Origin: RHKX01 sp963820055 | GTDB taxonomy: Bacteria > Actinomycetota > Thermoleophilia > Solirubrobacterales > 70-9 | Assembly: GCA_963820055.1 (NCBI GenBank) | Contig: CAWFYJ010000003.1 | Location: 744,001 to 808,000 of the forward strand | DNA length: 64,000 nt | Direction: 5' to 3' | Part shown: piece by piece, positions 10,839-20,009 of the stretch | Position numbering within the stretch: the stretch's first letter is position 1 | Layout: each line of letters begins with the position of its first letter | The notes under the pieces: model-generated | The model's input: only the letters and a program-made list of their open reading frames with translations | What the model was told of the DNA's origin: nothing | The model's database searches: none | Program-made: the position numbers and the translations under genes

Positions 10839-12524
10839 ATGAGCACCCTCGAGAACGCCGCCGCGACCGGCCCCGGGGCGGCCGCCACCCACGCCGTCGT
10901 CAACCAGTCGGTCCCGCTCGCCGGCTACAACGTCTTCGAGGCCGACCGGCCGCTCGTCGAGGCGGTTTCCCGCGAGGGCGGCGACTTCGGGATCGACACG
11001 ATCCGCGCCGTCGGTGACCTCGCCGGCCGGGCCGAGACGATCGAACTCGGCAGGCTCGCCAACGAGAACCCGCCCCAGCTGCGGACCCACGACCGCTTCG
11101 GCAACCGGATCGACGAGGTCGAGTTCCACCCGGCCTGGCACGAGCTGATGTCGATGCACGTCTCCCACGGGCTCCACGCCCTCCCCTGGCGGCAGCCGGA
11201 GCCCGGCGCCCACGTCGCCCGCGCCGCCGCGTTCATGTGTCTCTCGCAGGCGGAGGCCGGCACCGGCTGCCCGATCTCGATGACCTACTCGGTGATCCCG
11301 GCGCTCCGTCGCCAGCCCGAGCTCGCCGACGTCTGGGAGCCCCGCTTCACCTCACTCGACTACGACCCGCGGATGGCCCCCGCCCCCGACAAGGCCGGCG
11401 CGCTCTGCGGAATGTCGATGACCGAGAAGCAGGGCGGCTCCGACGTCCGCGCCAACACGACGGTTGCCGTCGCCGTGAACGGCGGCGGTCCCGGTGCCGA
11501 GTACGAGGTGACCGGCCACAAGTGGTTCTGCTCGGCGCCGATGTGCGACGCCTTCCTGATCCTCGCCCAGACCGACGGCGGCCTCTCCTGCTTCCTGCTC
11601 CCCCGCTGGACTCCCGACGGCGAGCGCAACCGCTTCCACATCCAGCGCCTCAAGGAGAAGCTCGGCAACCGCTCCAACGCCTCGAGCGAGATCGAGCTGC
11701 GCGGCGCCTGGGCGCGGATGGTCGGCGAGGAGGGCCGCGGCGTCGCGACGATCATCGAGATGGTCAGCCACACCCGCCTCGACTGCACCCTCGGCTCGAC
11801 GTCGGGGATGCGGGCCGGCACCGCTCAGGCCATCTGGCACGCCGAACACAGGTCAGCTTTCGGGAAGGCGCTCGCGGAACAGCCGCTGATGATGAACGTG
11901 CTCGCCGACCTCGCGATCGAGTCCGAGGCGGCGACGGTGTCGAGCCTCTGGCTCGCCCGCCAGTTCGATGAAGCTCACGCCGGCGACGAGCGCGCGGCGC
12001 TGATCCGCCGGATCGCCACCCCCGTCCTCAAGTACTGGACCTGCAAACGCGCCCCCGAGCACGCGGTCGAGGCGCTCGAGTGCTTCGGCGGCAACGGCTA
12101 CGCCGAGGAGTCGGGGATGCCGCGGCTGTTCCGGGAGTCGCCGCTGCAGTCGATCTGGGAAGGGTCCGGCAACGTCCAGGCTCTCGACGCCCTCCGGGCG
12201 CTGGCAAAGGAGCCGGCGGTCCTCGAGCCGCTGCTCGCCGAGATCGGCGCCGGCGGCGAGGCCGAGCCCCGCGTCGCGGCGGCCGCCGCCGAGATCGGGC
12301 GCGAGCTCTCCGACCCCGAGCAGCTCGAGACGCGGGCGCGACGCCTCGTCGAGCGGATGGCCCTCGCCCTGCAGGGGTCACTGCTCGTCCGCTACGGCGA
12401 CCCCGCCGTCGCCGACGCCTTCTGCGCGACCCGCCTCGACCGCGACTGGGGCAACGTCTTCGGAACCCTGCCGGCGGGCGTCGACACCGGCGCGATCATC
12501 GATCGCCACGCGGTCCGGATCTGA
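10839..12524 (+). CDS. AidB-type acyl-CoA dehydrogenase family protein
   Basis: The protein has about 561 residues, starting at the ATG at 10839 (a GTG at 10833 is also possible). It has the AidB hallmarks: PLAGYNVFEADRPLVEA near the N-terminus, MTEKQGGSDVRANTT at the substrate/FAD site, and LECFGGNGYAEESGMPRLFRE in the C-terminal helical domain. AidB of E. coli is a flavoprotein of the alkylation response; many actinobacterial members may be ordinary isovaleryl-type dehydrogenases. A crotonase gene follows eight bases downstream, which favours a role in acyl-CoA oxidation here. Confidence 0.9.
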   Translation: MSTLENAAATGPGAAATHAVVNQSVPLAGYNVFEADRPLVEAVSREGGDFGIDTIRAVGDLAGRAETIELGRLANENPPQLRTHDRFGNRIDEVEFHPAWHELMSMHVSHGLHALPWRQPEPGAHVARAAAFMCLSQAEAGTGCPISMTYSVIPALRRQPELADVWEPRFTSLDYDPRMAPAPDKAGALCGMSMTEKQGGSDVRANTTVAVAVNGGGPGAEYEVTGHKWFCSAPMCDAFLILAQTDGGLSCFLLPRWTPDGERNRFHIQRLKEKLGNRSNASSEIELRGAWARMVGEEGRGVATIIEMVSHTRLDCTLGSTSGMRAGTAQAIWHAEHRSAFGKALAEQPLMMNVLADLAIESEAATVSSLWLARQFDEAHAGDERAALIRRIATPVLKYWTCKRAPEHAVEALECFGGNGYAEESGMPRLFRESPLQSIWEGSGNVQALDALRALAKEPAVLEPLLAEIGAGGEAEPRVAAAAAEIGRELSDPEQLETRARRLVERMALALQGSLLVRYGDPAVADAFCATRLDRDWGNVFGTLPAGVDTGAIIDRHAVRI

Positions 12525-12531
12525 GCACCGG

Positions 12532-13335
12532 ATGAACACCGCCGAGCACCGCGTCGAGGTGACGATCGCCGACCACGTCGCCGAGGTCCGCCTCGACCGC
12601 CCCGACAAGCACAACGCTCTTGACTTCGCGATGTTCGAGGCGATCTCCGCCGCCATCGACGAGGTCGGGGCCGATCCTTCGGTTCGGGCCGTCGTCCTCC
12701 ACGGCGAGGGGAAGAGCTTCTGCTCGGGTCTCGACCTCGCCAGCTTCGCGGCGAGCGGCCGCCCCGTCGATTCGATGTTCACGCGCCGCGACGGCGAGGA
12801 CGCCAACCTCGCCCAGCGCGTCTCCTACGGCTGGCAGCTCGTCCCGGCACCCGTCATCGCCGCAGTCCACGGCAACTGCATCGGCGGCGGCGCCCAGATC
12901 GCCCTCGGGGCCGACGTCCGGATCGTTGCCCCCGACGCGACCATTTCGATCCGCGAGGTCCACTGGGGCCTGATCCCGGACATGGGCATCACCCGCTCGC
13001 TGCCGCGGCTCGTCCGCTTCGACGTCGCCAAGGAGATCGTCCTCACCGCCCGGATGATCAGCGGCGAGGAGGCCGTGCGCGTCGGTCTTGCGACGACCGT
13101 CGCGGCCGATCCGCTCACCGCGGCCCGCGACCTGGCGGCCGAGATCGCCGGTCGCTCTCCCGACGCGACACGACGTGCGAAGGACCTGCTCGAGCGCGCC
13201 TGGGGCGCCGGCCCGGCGGAGTCTCTCGCCCTCGAGGAGGAGCTCCAGCGCGAGCTGCTCGGCTCCGCCAACCAGATGAAGGCCGTCGAGGCCGGCATGG
13301 GCGGTTCGCCGGGCGACTTCGACGACCCCGCTTAG
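12532..13335 (+). CDS. Crotonase / enoyl-CoA hydratase family protein
   Basis: This 267-residue crotonase-fold protein has the oxyanion-hole segments GKSFCSGLDLASF and GNCIGGGAQIALGADVRI, followed by WGLIPDMG. Family members hydrate enoyl-CoA or carry out related CoA-ester chemistry; exact substrates cannot be read from sequence. The Gln in GGGAQIALG replaces one of the usual catalytic glutamates, so the hydratase activity is uncertain. It starts seven bases after the AidB-like gene, indicating a two-gene operon for acyl-CoA handling. Confidence 0.9.
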   Translation: MNTAEHRVEVTIADHVAEVRLDRPDKHNALDFAMFEAISAAIDEVGADPSVRAVVLHGEGKSFCSGLDLASFAASGRPVDSMFTRRDGEDANLAQRVSYGWQLVPAPVIAAVHGNCIGGGAQIALGADVRIVAPDATISIREVHWGLIPDMGITRSLPRLVRFDVAKEIVLTARMISGEEAVRVGLATTVAADPLTAARDLAAEIAGRSPDATRRAKDLLERAWGAGPAESLALEEELQRELLGSANQMKAVEAGMGGSPGDFDDPA

Positions 13336-13388
13336 ACCCCCGACCACGAATTCGCCGGTCCACCGACCCGCCCGCCTACTATCCACGC

Positions 13389-14553
13389 ATGCCTTCGCGC
13401 GGCAGATTCACGCTCCTGACGATCCGCGGGATCCCCGTGGGCGTCGACTGGAGCTGGTTCTTCGTCCTGTTCCTGATCATCTGGCTGCTGTCGGGCTTCT
13501 ACCGCGACGTCCTCGGCACCACGCAGGACTCGCTCGAGCCCTACGCACTCGCGGTGGCGAGCGCCTTCGGGTTCTTCGCCTCGATCCTGCTCCACGAGCT
13601 CGGCCACGCGGTGATCGCCCAGCGCAACAAGATCGGGATCTCGAACATCACGCTGTGGATGTTCGGCGGCGTCGCGTCGCTGGACCGCGAGCCCGAAAGC
13701 GCCGGCGCCGAGTTCCGGATCGCCGTCGCCGGGCCGGTCGTGACGCTGCTGATCACCGCCGCCTGCCTCGGCATCGGCGCCGGGGCCGACGGCAAGAGCT
13801 TCTGGGACGGCGCGAGCTTCGACGAGAGCGCGCAGATCTCCGCCGGCGTGGCCGTCCTCGCCTGGCTGGCGAACATCAACGCCGCGATCCTGATCTTCAA
13901 CCTCCTCCCCGCCTTCCCGCTCGACGGCGGCCGGATCGTCCGGGCGATCGCCTGGCGGCTCACCGGCAATCGCGACCGGGCGACGATCTTCGCGGCCCGG
14001 CTCGGCCAGGGGTTCGCCTACGCCTTCATCGCGATCGGCGTCCTCCTCGCCCTGACCGGCAATCTGTTCGGCGGGGTCTGGCTGGCGCTGATCGGCTGGA
14101 TGCTGGCCGGCTCAGCCCGGGCGACGGCCAATCGCAGCAAGCTCAACACCAAGCTCGACGGCCTCGTCGTCGCCGACGTGATGGACGCCGAGCCGGTCGC
14201 GATCCCGGCGGGAACGACCGTCGAGCAGGCGCTCGACGAATACTTCCTCCGCTACCGGTGGCCCTGGTTCCCGGTCGTCGACACCGGCCAGCGCTTCATC
14301 GGCCTGCTCAACCGCGGGACCGCCGACGCGGTGCCGGAGACGAGCCGGACCAGCCAGGTCGTCGACGAGATCATCGACCCGGGCGGGTCGACTGATCAGA
14401 CGGTGAGCTCGGACGAGCCCCTGGAGGCGCTGCTCGCCAACGTCGGAGCTGCGCCGGCTCGGCGGCCTCGCCGCCGTCGACGCGACCGGCCGCCTGACCG
14501 GCGTGATCACGCTGGAGCAGGTGGGTCGGGCGCTGCGAGACGCAGCAGCCTGA
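13389..14553 (+). CDS. Site-2 protease family membrane metalloprotease with CBS domains (frameshifted near C-terminus)
   Basis: This is an intramembrane zinc protease: HELGHA (the HExxH motif) near residue 68, the second metal motif FPLDGGRI near residue 180, and about six membrane segments. It ends in a CBS-type pair (VVADVMDAEPVAIPAGTTVEQAL). The frame shifts by one base at about 14445-14449. As read it runs on to 14642 with Arg-rich nonsense, while the other frame gives a proper end LRRLGGLAAVDATGRLTGVITLEQ and stops at 14553. The S2P-CBS group cleaves membrane-bound signalling proteins. The shift is more likely a sequence error than decay. Confidence 0.88.
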
Positions 14554-14944
14554 TCGTCGCGGTGACGAACAGCGCGGTCATGACGACGGCGCTGCCGACG
14601 CACCATTGGCAGATCGCGTCGATCATGAACAGCTCCAGATAGGTCAGGTAGAGGCTGAACGCGAAGCCGCTCAGCGTCAGCATGAAGGTGAGCGCCCGGC
14701 CGACGTCGCCGGGGACGGCCAGCGACAGGAGGATCGAGACGTAGCCGATCAGCCCGAGCAGGGCGACGGGGATCGGACCGATCTCGGAATAGCTCGAGGC
14801 CTGAACGCGCTCGCAGCCGCCGGTCGTGCAGACCGGGGACAGGCCGCGGTAGTGGATGTAGGTCAGATAGGACGCGATCGCGAGGCCGACGAGAGCCAGC
14901 ACCGTGGCGATCATCGTGGGCCGGTCGGCCCAGTACCGGGTCAC
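14507..14944 (-). CDS. Vitamin K epoxide reductase (VKOR) family disulfide oxidase
   Basis: This 145-residue membrane protein begins at a GTG whose GTGA overlaps the stop of the DsbA-like gene, so the two are translationally coupled. It has four to five membrane segments, the loop cysteines in CTTGGC, and the active-site CxxC in AICQWCVGSA. Bacterial VKOR re-oxidises DsbA by passing electrons to quinone, taking the place of DsbB. Its 3' end overlaps the restored end of the converging S2P gene by about 47 bases. Confidence 0.93.
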   Translation of the reverse strand: MTRYWADRPTMIATVLALVGLAIASYLTYIHYRGLSPVCTTGGCERVQASSYSEIGPIPVALLGLIGYVSILLSLAVPGDVGRALTFMLTLSGFAFSLYLTYLELFMIDAICQWCVGSAVVMTALFVTATIRLLRLAAPDPPAPA

Positions 14945-15705
14945 TTCGCGTCGGCGAGCTGCTGGTCGATCGCGTCCTCGAACGCGGACGTCTCGAGCTT
15001 GCTGACGTTGAGCGTCGTCAGGTCGCCGCCGGTCGGGCCGATCTGGAAGGTCGGGGTCGAGTTGACGCCGGCGTCCTGCGCGGCGGAGGCGGCGTCGGCG
15101 ATCTGGTTGGTCACCTCGGTCGAGCTGCTGTCGGTGTTGACCTGCTCGGGGTCGGCGCCGGCGGCGGTCGAGACGGAGTCGACGAAGTCGCTCGTCGCGT
15201 AGTCGGAGTTCTCGGCCTCCTGGCGGGCGTAGGCGACGTCGGCCCACTGCCACATCAGGTCCTGCTGCCCGGCGGCGTAGGCGGCCGCGGCCAGGGTCTG
15301 TGAGTCGGGGCCGATGAAGGTCAGGAGGTTCAGCTCCATCCGGACGTCGCCGGACTTGACGTACTTCTCGACGAGGTCCGGCAGCACGTCGGCCGTGTAC
15401 TGGCGGCAGAACGGGCACTGCATGTCGGCGTACTCGACCATCGTCACGGGCGCCTTCGGGTCGCCGAGCTCGATGCCGGACTGCTGAATGCCGTCGAAGA
15501 CGGCGACGTCGCCGTTGTCGGAACCGCTGCTGCTCGAGCCACCGGAGCTGATGACGATGAGGACGACGACCACGATCGCAGCGAGCAGCACGGAACCGCC
15601 GACGAGGGTCCATACCTTCTGTTTCCGGGCCTTCGCCGCCTCGGCCTGTTCGGCCGCTTCGCGGGCTTCGCGAGCCGCCTGCTTGCTGTCGGATCGGGAA
15701 CTCAT
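14941..15705 (-). CDS. DsbA-family thiol oxidoreductase, membrane-anchored
   Basis: The start is the Met of MSSRSDSKQAAREAR at 15705, which gives 254 residues. A charged helical N-terminus is followed by one membrane segment (VWTLVGGSVLLAAIVVVVLIVI) and an extracytoplasmic thioredoxin fold with CPFC after EYADMQ and the cis-Pro loop NSTPTF. It introduces disulfides into exported proteins, and its partner VKOR overlaps it by four bases. The Ser/Gly-rich linker after the membrane segment is typical for actinobacteria. Confidence 0.94.
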   Translation of the reverse strand: MSSRSDSKQAAREAREAAEQAEAAKARKQKVWTLVGGSVLLAAIVVVVLIVISSGGSSSSGSDNGDVAVFDGIQQSGIELGDPKAPVTMVEYADMQCPFCRQYTADVLPDLVEKYVKSGDVRMELNLLTFIGPDSQTLAAAAYAAGQQDLMWQWADVAYARQEAENSDYATSDFVDSVSTAAGADPEQVNTDSSSTEVTNQIADAASAAQDAGVNSTPTFQIGPTGGDLTTLNVSKLETSAFEDAIDQQLADAK

Positions 15706-15854
15706 CGGTGCGGAACATACACACTGGTGAACTCCAGGCCTGTGGTTATCGGCTCGCCCGGCGGGCACCCGCAGATCACAAGGCGGCATGCGGAAAAACC
15801 GACCCTCGGGATCGGGATTCCCCCGTCAGCCGCCGAGCCCTGCGACCCCATAGG

Positions 15855-17552
15855 ATGCCCCTCGTGCCTGAACATGACGTATTGGTGATCGGAGCCGGAC
15901 TGGCCGGACAGCGTGCAGCACTTGCTGCCGCCGAGAAGGGCGTTTCGGTCGGAATCATCAGCAAGGTCCATCCCGTCCGCTCGCATTCGAATGCGGCGCA
16001 GGGCGGAATCAACGCGGCTCTCGACGTCGACGACTCGTGGGAGTCCCACGCGTTCGACACGATCAAGGGCTCCGACTACCTGGGCGACCAGGACGCGATC
16101 GAGGTGATGTGTCGCGAAGCTCCCGACGAGCTCCTGCACCTCGAGCACATCGGCGTCACCTTCCACCGCAACGAGAAGGGCGAGCTCGGAACGCGCGCCT
16201 TCGGCGGCGCTTCCAAGGCCCGGACCTACTACGTCGCCGACATCACCGGCCAGGCGATCATGCACGTCCTCTACGAGCAGCTCATGAAGTACTCCGAGCA
16301 GATCGACCGCTACGAGGAGTGGTTCACAACCGACCTCGCGATCGACGAAGAGGGCAAGTGCGTCGGCGCCGTCACCCGCAACATCAAGGACGGCTCCACC
16401 GAGCTGTTCCGCGCCAAGAGCGTCGTCCTCGCCTCCGGCGGCAACGGCCAGATCTGGCAGCCGACGACGAACGCCCTGATCTGCACCGGCGACGGGATCG
16501 CGATGGCCTACCGGGCCGGGGCGATGCTGATGGACATGGAGATGATCCAGTACCACCCGACGACGCTGGCGGGCAAGGGCTTCCTGATCACCGAGGGCGC
16601 CCGCGGCGAGGGCGCCCACCTGCTCAACGCCAAGGGTGAGCGCTTCATGGAGAAGTACGCGCCGAACAAGATGGAGCTGGCCTCCCGCGACGTCGTCTCG
16701 CGCGCCGAGCAGACCGAGATCAACGAAGGTCGCGGCTTCCCCGACGGCACCGTCGCGCTCGACGTCACGGTGGTCCCGCGGAAGCGGATCCACGAGGCGC
16801 TGCGTGAGATCGTCCTCGTCGGCCGCGACTTCGCCGGCGTCGACATCACCCGCGAGCCGATCCACATCAAGCCCGGCAACCACTACACGATGGGCGGCGT
16901 CAAGACCGACATCTGGGGCCGCACCAACGTCCCCGGCCTGTACGCGGCCGGCGAGGTCGCCTGCGTCTCGGTCCACGGCGGCAACAGGCTCGGCGCCAAC
17001 TCGCTGCTCGACACGCTGATCTTCGGTCGCCGGTGCGGCGAGGACGGTGCCGATCACGCCAAGGGCCGCGGATTCGACCCGATCTCACGGAGCGTCCTCA
17101 GCGACGCCGAGTCGCGGGTCGAGGCGATCATCGCCCGTGCCCACGAAGGCGGCCGCCGGGTCTCGGAAATCAAGGCCGAGCTCGGCAAGACGATGGACGA
17201 GAAGGTCGCGGTGTTCCGCGACGAGGAGGGCATCCAGAGCGCCCTCGAGATCGTCCAGCGCCTCAAGGAGGAGGCGAAGAGCGCCTACATCGACGACCGC
17301 GGCACGATCTTCAACCAGGACGTCCTCGGGGCGATCGAGCTGCAGAACATGCTCGACAACGCCGAGGCCTGCTGCATGGCCGCGCTCGAGCGCAAGGAGA
17401 GCCGCGGTGCCCAGTACCGCACCGACTATCCGGAGCGCAACGACGAGGAGTGGCTCAAGCACATCGACGTCTCGATGAACGGGGAGGGGCCGAAGATCAG
17501 CTACTCGCCGGTGACCATCACCGACTGGCAACCACAGGAGAGGACCTACTAG
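15855..17552 (+). CDS. sdhA: Succinate dehydrogenase/fumarate reductase flavoprotein subunit
   Basis: The 565-residue flavoprotein starts MPLVPEHDVLVIGAGLAGQ. The Rossmann motif is at residues 12-17; the FAD-linking His is at about 44 in RSHSNAAQGG. YHPTTL, TEGARGEGAHLLN and HYTMGGV carry the substrate and catalytic residues. It oxidises succinate to fumarate. The start could also be the GTG nine bases later. It is the first gene of a three-gene operon with sdhB four bases downstream and an HdrB-like subunit, and no cytochrome b anchor gene is present. Confidence 0.96.
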   Translation: MPLVPEHDVLVIGAGLAGQRAALAAAEKGVSVGIISKVHPVRSHSNAAQGGINAALDVDDSWESHAFDTIKGSDYLGDQDAIEVMCREAPDELLHLEHIGVTFHRNEKGELGTRAFGGASKARTYYVADITGQAIMHVLYEQLMKYSEQIDRYEEWFTTDLAIDEEGKCVGAVTRNIKDGSTELFRAKSVVLASGGNGQIWQPTTNALICTGDGIAMAYRAGAMLMDMEMIQYHPTTLAGKGFLITEGARGEGAHLLNAKGERFMEKYAPNKMELASRDVVSRAEQTEINEGRGFPDGTVALDVTVVPRKRIHEALREIVLVGRDFAGVDITREPIHIKPGNHYTMGGVKTDIWGRTNVPGLYAAGEVACVSVHGGNRLGANSLLDTLIFGRRCGEDGADHAKGRGFDPISRSVLSDAESRVEAIIARAHEGGRRVSEIKAELGKTMDEKVAVFRDEEGIQSALEIVQRLKEEAKSAYIDDRGTIFNQDVLGAIELQNMLDNAEACCMAALERKESRGAQYRTDYPERNDEEWLKHIDVSMNGEGPKISYSPVTITDWQPQERTY

Positions 17553-17555
17553 ACG

Positions 17556-18740
17556 ATGTCCGCTTACACGCTCAAGGTCCGCCGCTACCAGCCGGAGGCC
17601 ACCGAAGACGACAAGCGCGGCGCCTACTGGGAGACGTTCGACGTCGAGCTCGACCCGACGCTCTCGGTCCTCGACGGCCTGCTCCAGGCAAAGAACGACG
17701 AGGACGGCACGCTCGCCGTCCGCTGCTCGTGCCGGGCCGCGATCTGCGGCTCCTGCGGAGTCAAGATCAACGGCCAGTCGACGCTGGCCTGCAAGACGCA
17801 GCTCGGCGAGGCCGCCGAGGAGGCCGCGCGGATGTCACGGTCGGCTGACGGCCCCGTCGACGGCGGCGCCGAGCCGGCGCCCGGCGTCATCACGGTCGAG
17901 CCGATGGGGAACATGCCCGTCATCAAGGACTTGGTCACCGACATGGAGTCGACCCACTGGACGAAGTACCGCCGGGTCACACCGTGGCTCTTGCCGACCG
18001 GCCCGCCGCCGGAGCGCGAATACATCGTGCCGGCCGAGTCGATGGTCGACGTCACCCAGTCGGTCGCCTGCATCCAGTGCGGTGCCTGCGTCTCGTCATG
18101 CTTGTCGATGGAGGCCGACCCGGAGTTCATCGGGCCGGCGGCGCTCGCCAAGGCCTACCGCTTCGTCGGCGACCCGCGCGACGGCCAGACGACCGAGCGG
18201 CTCTTCGATCTCGCCAACGATCCGCACGGCATGTACGACTGCACCCATTGCTTCTCGTGCATCGACGCCTGTCCGAAGGACGTCGCGCCGATGAACCAGA
18301 TCATGAGGCTGCGGCGCCTTGCCGGCGACCACGAAATCCGCGACGTCAACAACGGCCACAGCCACGAGATGGCCTTCGTCAAGAACATCAAGAAGAAGGG
18401 CACGCTCGACGAGTCGCTGCTGCTGCAGGAGTCCTACGCCCCCGGCGTCAAGGGCAAGCTGATGCCTCGCGTCGCCGCGATCAAGGGCCTGCTCGAGTCG
18501 ATCCCGACGGCGATCCGCGGCATCCGCACCGGCAAGATGCGCTCGGTGCCGAAGCTCATCCCGGGCGTCCACCACAAGCTCCCGGGCGACGCCCAGGACC
18601 ACGTGAAGGCGATCTACGAGCGGGCCGAGGAGAGCAAGATCCAGCTCAACCTCTACATCATCGATGAGGGCGGCGAAGAGGACACGTCGGCTGAGTCCAA
18701 CGAGCCCGAGTCCGTCTCCGAAGAGGCCACGACAGCATGA
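17556..18740 (+). CDS. sdhB: Succinate dehydrogenase/fumarate reductase iron-sulfur subunit, extended
   Basis: At 394 residues this is much longer than the usual 240-260. It has the 2Fe-2S ferredoxin motif CSCRAAICGSCG with a fourth Cys in TLAC (residues 57-79), then two cluster motifs CIQCGACVSSC and CTHCFSCIDACP. A C-terminal extension of about 110 residues ends in an acidic tail. It passes electrons from FAD toward the third subunit. The stop overlaps an ATG of the next gene (18737), so the operon is tight. Confidence 0.95.
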   Translation: MSAYTLKVRRYQPEATEDDKRGAYWETFDVELDPTLSVLDGLLQAKNDEDGTLAVRCSCRAAICGSCGVKINGQSTLACKTQLGEAAEEAARMSRSADGPVDGGAEPAPGVITVEPMGNMPVIKDLVTDMESTHWTKYRRVTPWLLPTGPPPEREYIVPAESMVDVTQSVACIQCGACVSSCLSMEADPEFIGPAALAKAYRFVGDPRDGQTTERLFDLANDPHGMYDCTHCFSCIDACPKDVAPMNQIMRLRRLAGDHEIRDVNNGHSHEMAFVKNIKKKGTLDESLLLQESYAPGVKGKLMPRVAAIKGLLESIPTAIRGIRTGKMRSVPKLIPGVHHKLPGDAQDHVKAIYERAEESKIQLNLYIIDEGGEEDTSAESNEPESVSEEATTA

Positions 18741-18763
18741 ACACCACTAACCAGGAGCAAGGC

Positions 18764-19657
18764 ATGAAGCTTGCCTATTGGCCCGGCTGCGTATCGCGCG
18801 GCTTCACCCCCGAGCTGCACGGGTCGATGGCCCTGACCGCCGATGCCCTCGGCATCGAGCTGGTCACGCTCGACCGCGCGAACTGCTGCGGCGCCGGCGT
18901 CATCGCCGAGCACAACCAGGAGCTCGCCGACACGCTCAACGCCCGCACGTTCGCGCTCGCCCAGGAGACCGGGCTGGCGATGATGAACATCTGCTCGACC
19001 TGCCAGGGCGCCCAGTCGGAGTGCCAGCAGCGCCTCGACGCCGACTCGGCCTACCGGGCTCACATCAACGACACGCTCAGCGGCGAGGGTCTCTCCTACA
19101 CGAAGGGGAAGGACGGGTTCACGAACAAGAACTTCCTCTGGCTGCTCGTCGAGGACTACGGCCTCGACAACCTCGCCGCCAAGGTCAAGCGCCCGCTCGA
19201 GGGCCTGCGCGTCGGCCCCTTCTACGGCTGCTACGTCCTCCGCCCGAAGACGCGGCTCGGCTACGACGAGTTCCCCGACCGCGATCTCTACCTCGAGCAG
19301 GTCATCGAGGTGCTCGGCGGCCAGGTCGTCGACTACGACGGCGCCCGTCGCTGCTGCGGCTTCCCGGTCATCACGATGAACCGCGAGACGTCGCTCAAGC
19401 AGGCCGGCACCCACGTCGGCGACGCGCTGGACGCCGGGGCCGACTGCCTCGTCACGCCCTGCCCGCTCTGCCACCTCAACCTCGACATGCAGCAGCCGGA
19501 GGCCGCCAAGGTCGTCGGCCGCGACCTCGGCCTCGCCGTCCTGCACCTCCCGCAGCTCGTCGGCCTGGCCCTGGGCTTCGACCCGAAGCAGCTCGGCATG
19601 CCGAAGCACATCGCGTCGACGGTGACGGTCAACGACCGCATCGCCGCCCTGGCTTAG
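18764..19657 (+). CDS. HdrB-like CCG-domain subunit of succinate dehydrogenase (class E type)
   Basis: The start is MKLAYWPGCVSRGF at 18764, which has AGGAG six bases upstream; an ATG at 18737 would overlap sdhB. The 297-residue protein carries two Cys-rich CCG domains (RANCCGAGV with CSTCQGAQ, then GCYVLRP, RRCCGFPV and CPLCHLN). These are the signature of heterodisulfide reductase subunit B and of the SdhE-type subunit that replaces membrane anchors in class E succinate:quinone reductases. There is no membrane segment. It likely completes the sdhAB complex at the membrane surface. Confidence 0.92.
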   Translation: MKLAYWPGCVSRGFTPELHGSMALTADALGIELVTLDRANCCGAGVIAEHNQELADTLNARTFALAQETGLAMMNICSTCQGAQSECQQRLDADSAYRAHINDTLSGEGLSYTKGKDGFTNKNFLWLLVEDYGLDNLAAKVKRPLEGLRVGPFYGCYVLRPKTRLGYDEFPDRDLYLEQVIEVLGGQVVDYDGARRCCGFPVITMNRETSLKQAGTHVGDALDAGADCLVTPCPLCHLNLDMQQPEAAKVVGRDLGLAVLHLPQLVGLALGFDPKQLGMPKHIASTVTVNDRIAALA

Positions 19658-19667
19658 GGGCCCCCGA

Positions 19668-19991
19668 CTACTTCTGCTTCGGCACCTCTGCGGTGAAGCC
19701 GCCGCTGTCGTTCGTCAGGGTCACGTTCACCGTCACCTTGTCGCCGTTCGGGGCGGTCAGGGTGCAGTCGAACTTGTTGCCCTCCTTCGCCTCCTGATCC
19801 TCCGGACACGAGGTGCTGACGTTGGCGGGGTCGACGCCGGCGTCCTTCGAGAGCTGGTCCGTCAGCTCCTGCTCGAGGCTGGCGGTATCGATCGTGTCGC
19901 CGCCGCCGATCGAGAAGCTGCAGCCGGCCATTCCGATTGCGAGGGCCGGCACCGCGAGCGCGATGGCGGCGATGCTCGTTGACTTGCTCAT
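19668..19991 (-). CDS. DUF4333 family lipoprotein
   Basis: This 107-residue secreted protein has a signal peptide ending in a lipobox (AIGMAGCSF), then a small domain with two cysteines (STSCPEDQEAKEG and FDCTL) that could form a disulfide. The pattern matches DUF4333, widespread in actinobacteria and of unknown function. It converges with the sdh operon, only ten bases from its stop, and lies just downstream of the LuxR-type regulator on the same strand. Confidence 0.85.
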   Translation of the reverse strand: MSKSTSIAAIALAVPALAIGMAGCSFSIGGGDTIDTASLEQELTDQLSKDAGVDPANVSTSCPEDQEAKEGNKFDCTLTAPNGDKVTVNVTLTNDSGGFTAEVPKQK

Positions 19992-20009
19992 TGTTTCTCC
20001 CTTGGGTGG

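Noticed and set aside
12028..12381. Arg/Pro-rich open frame on the minus strand
   Set aside because: It is a shadow of the AidB-like gene.
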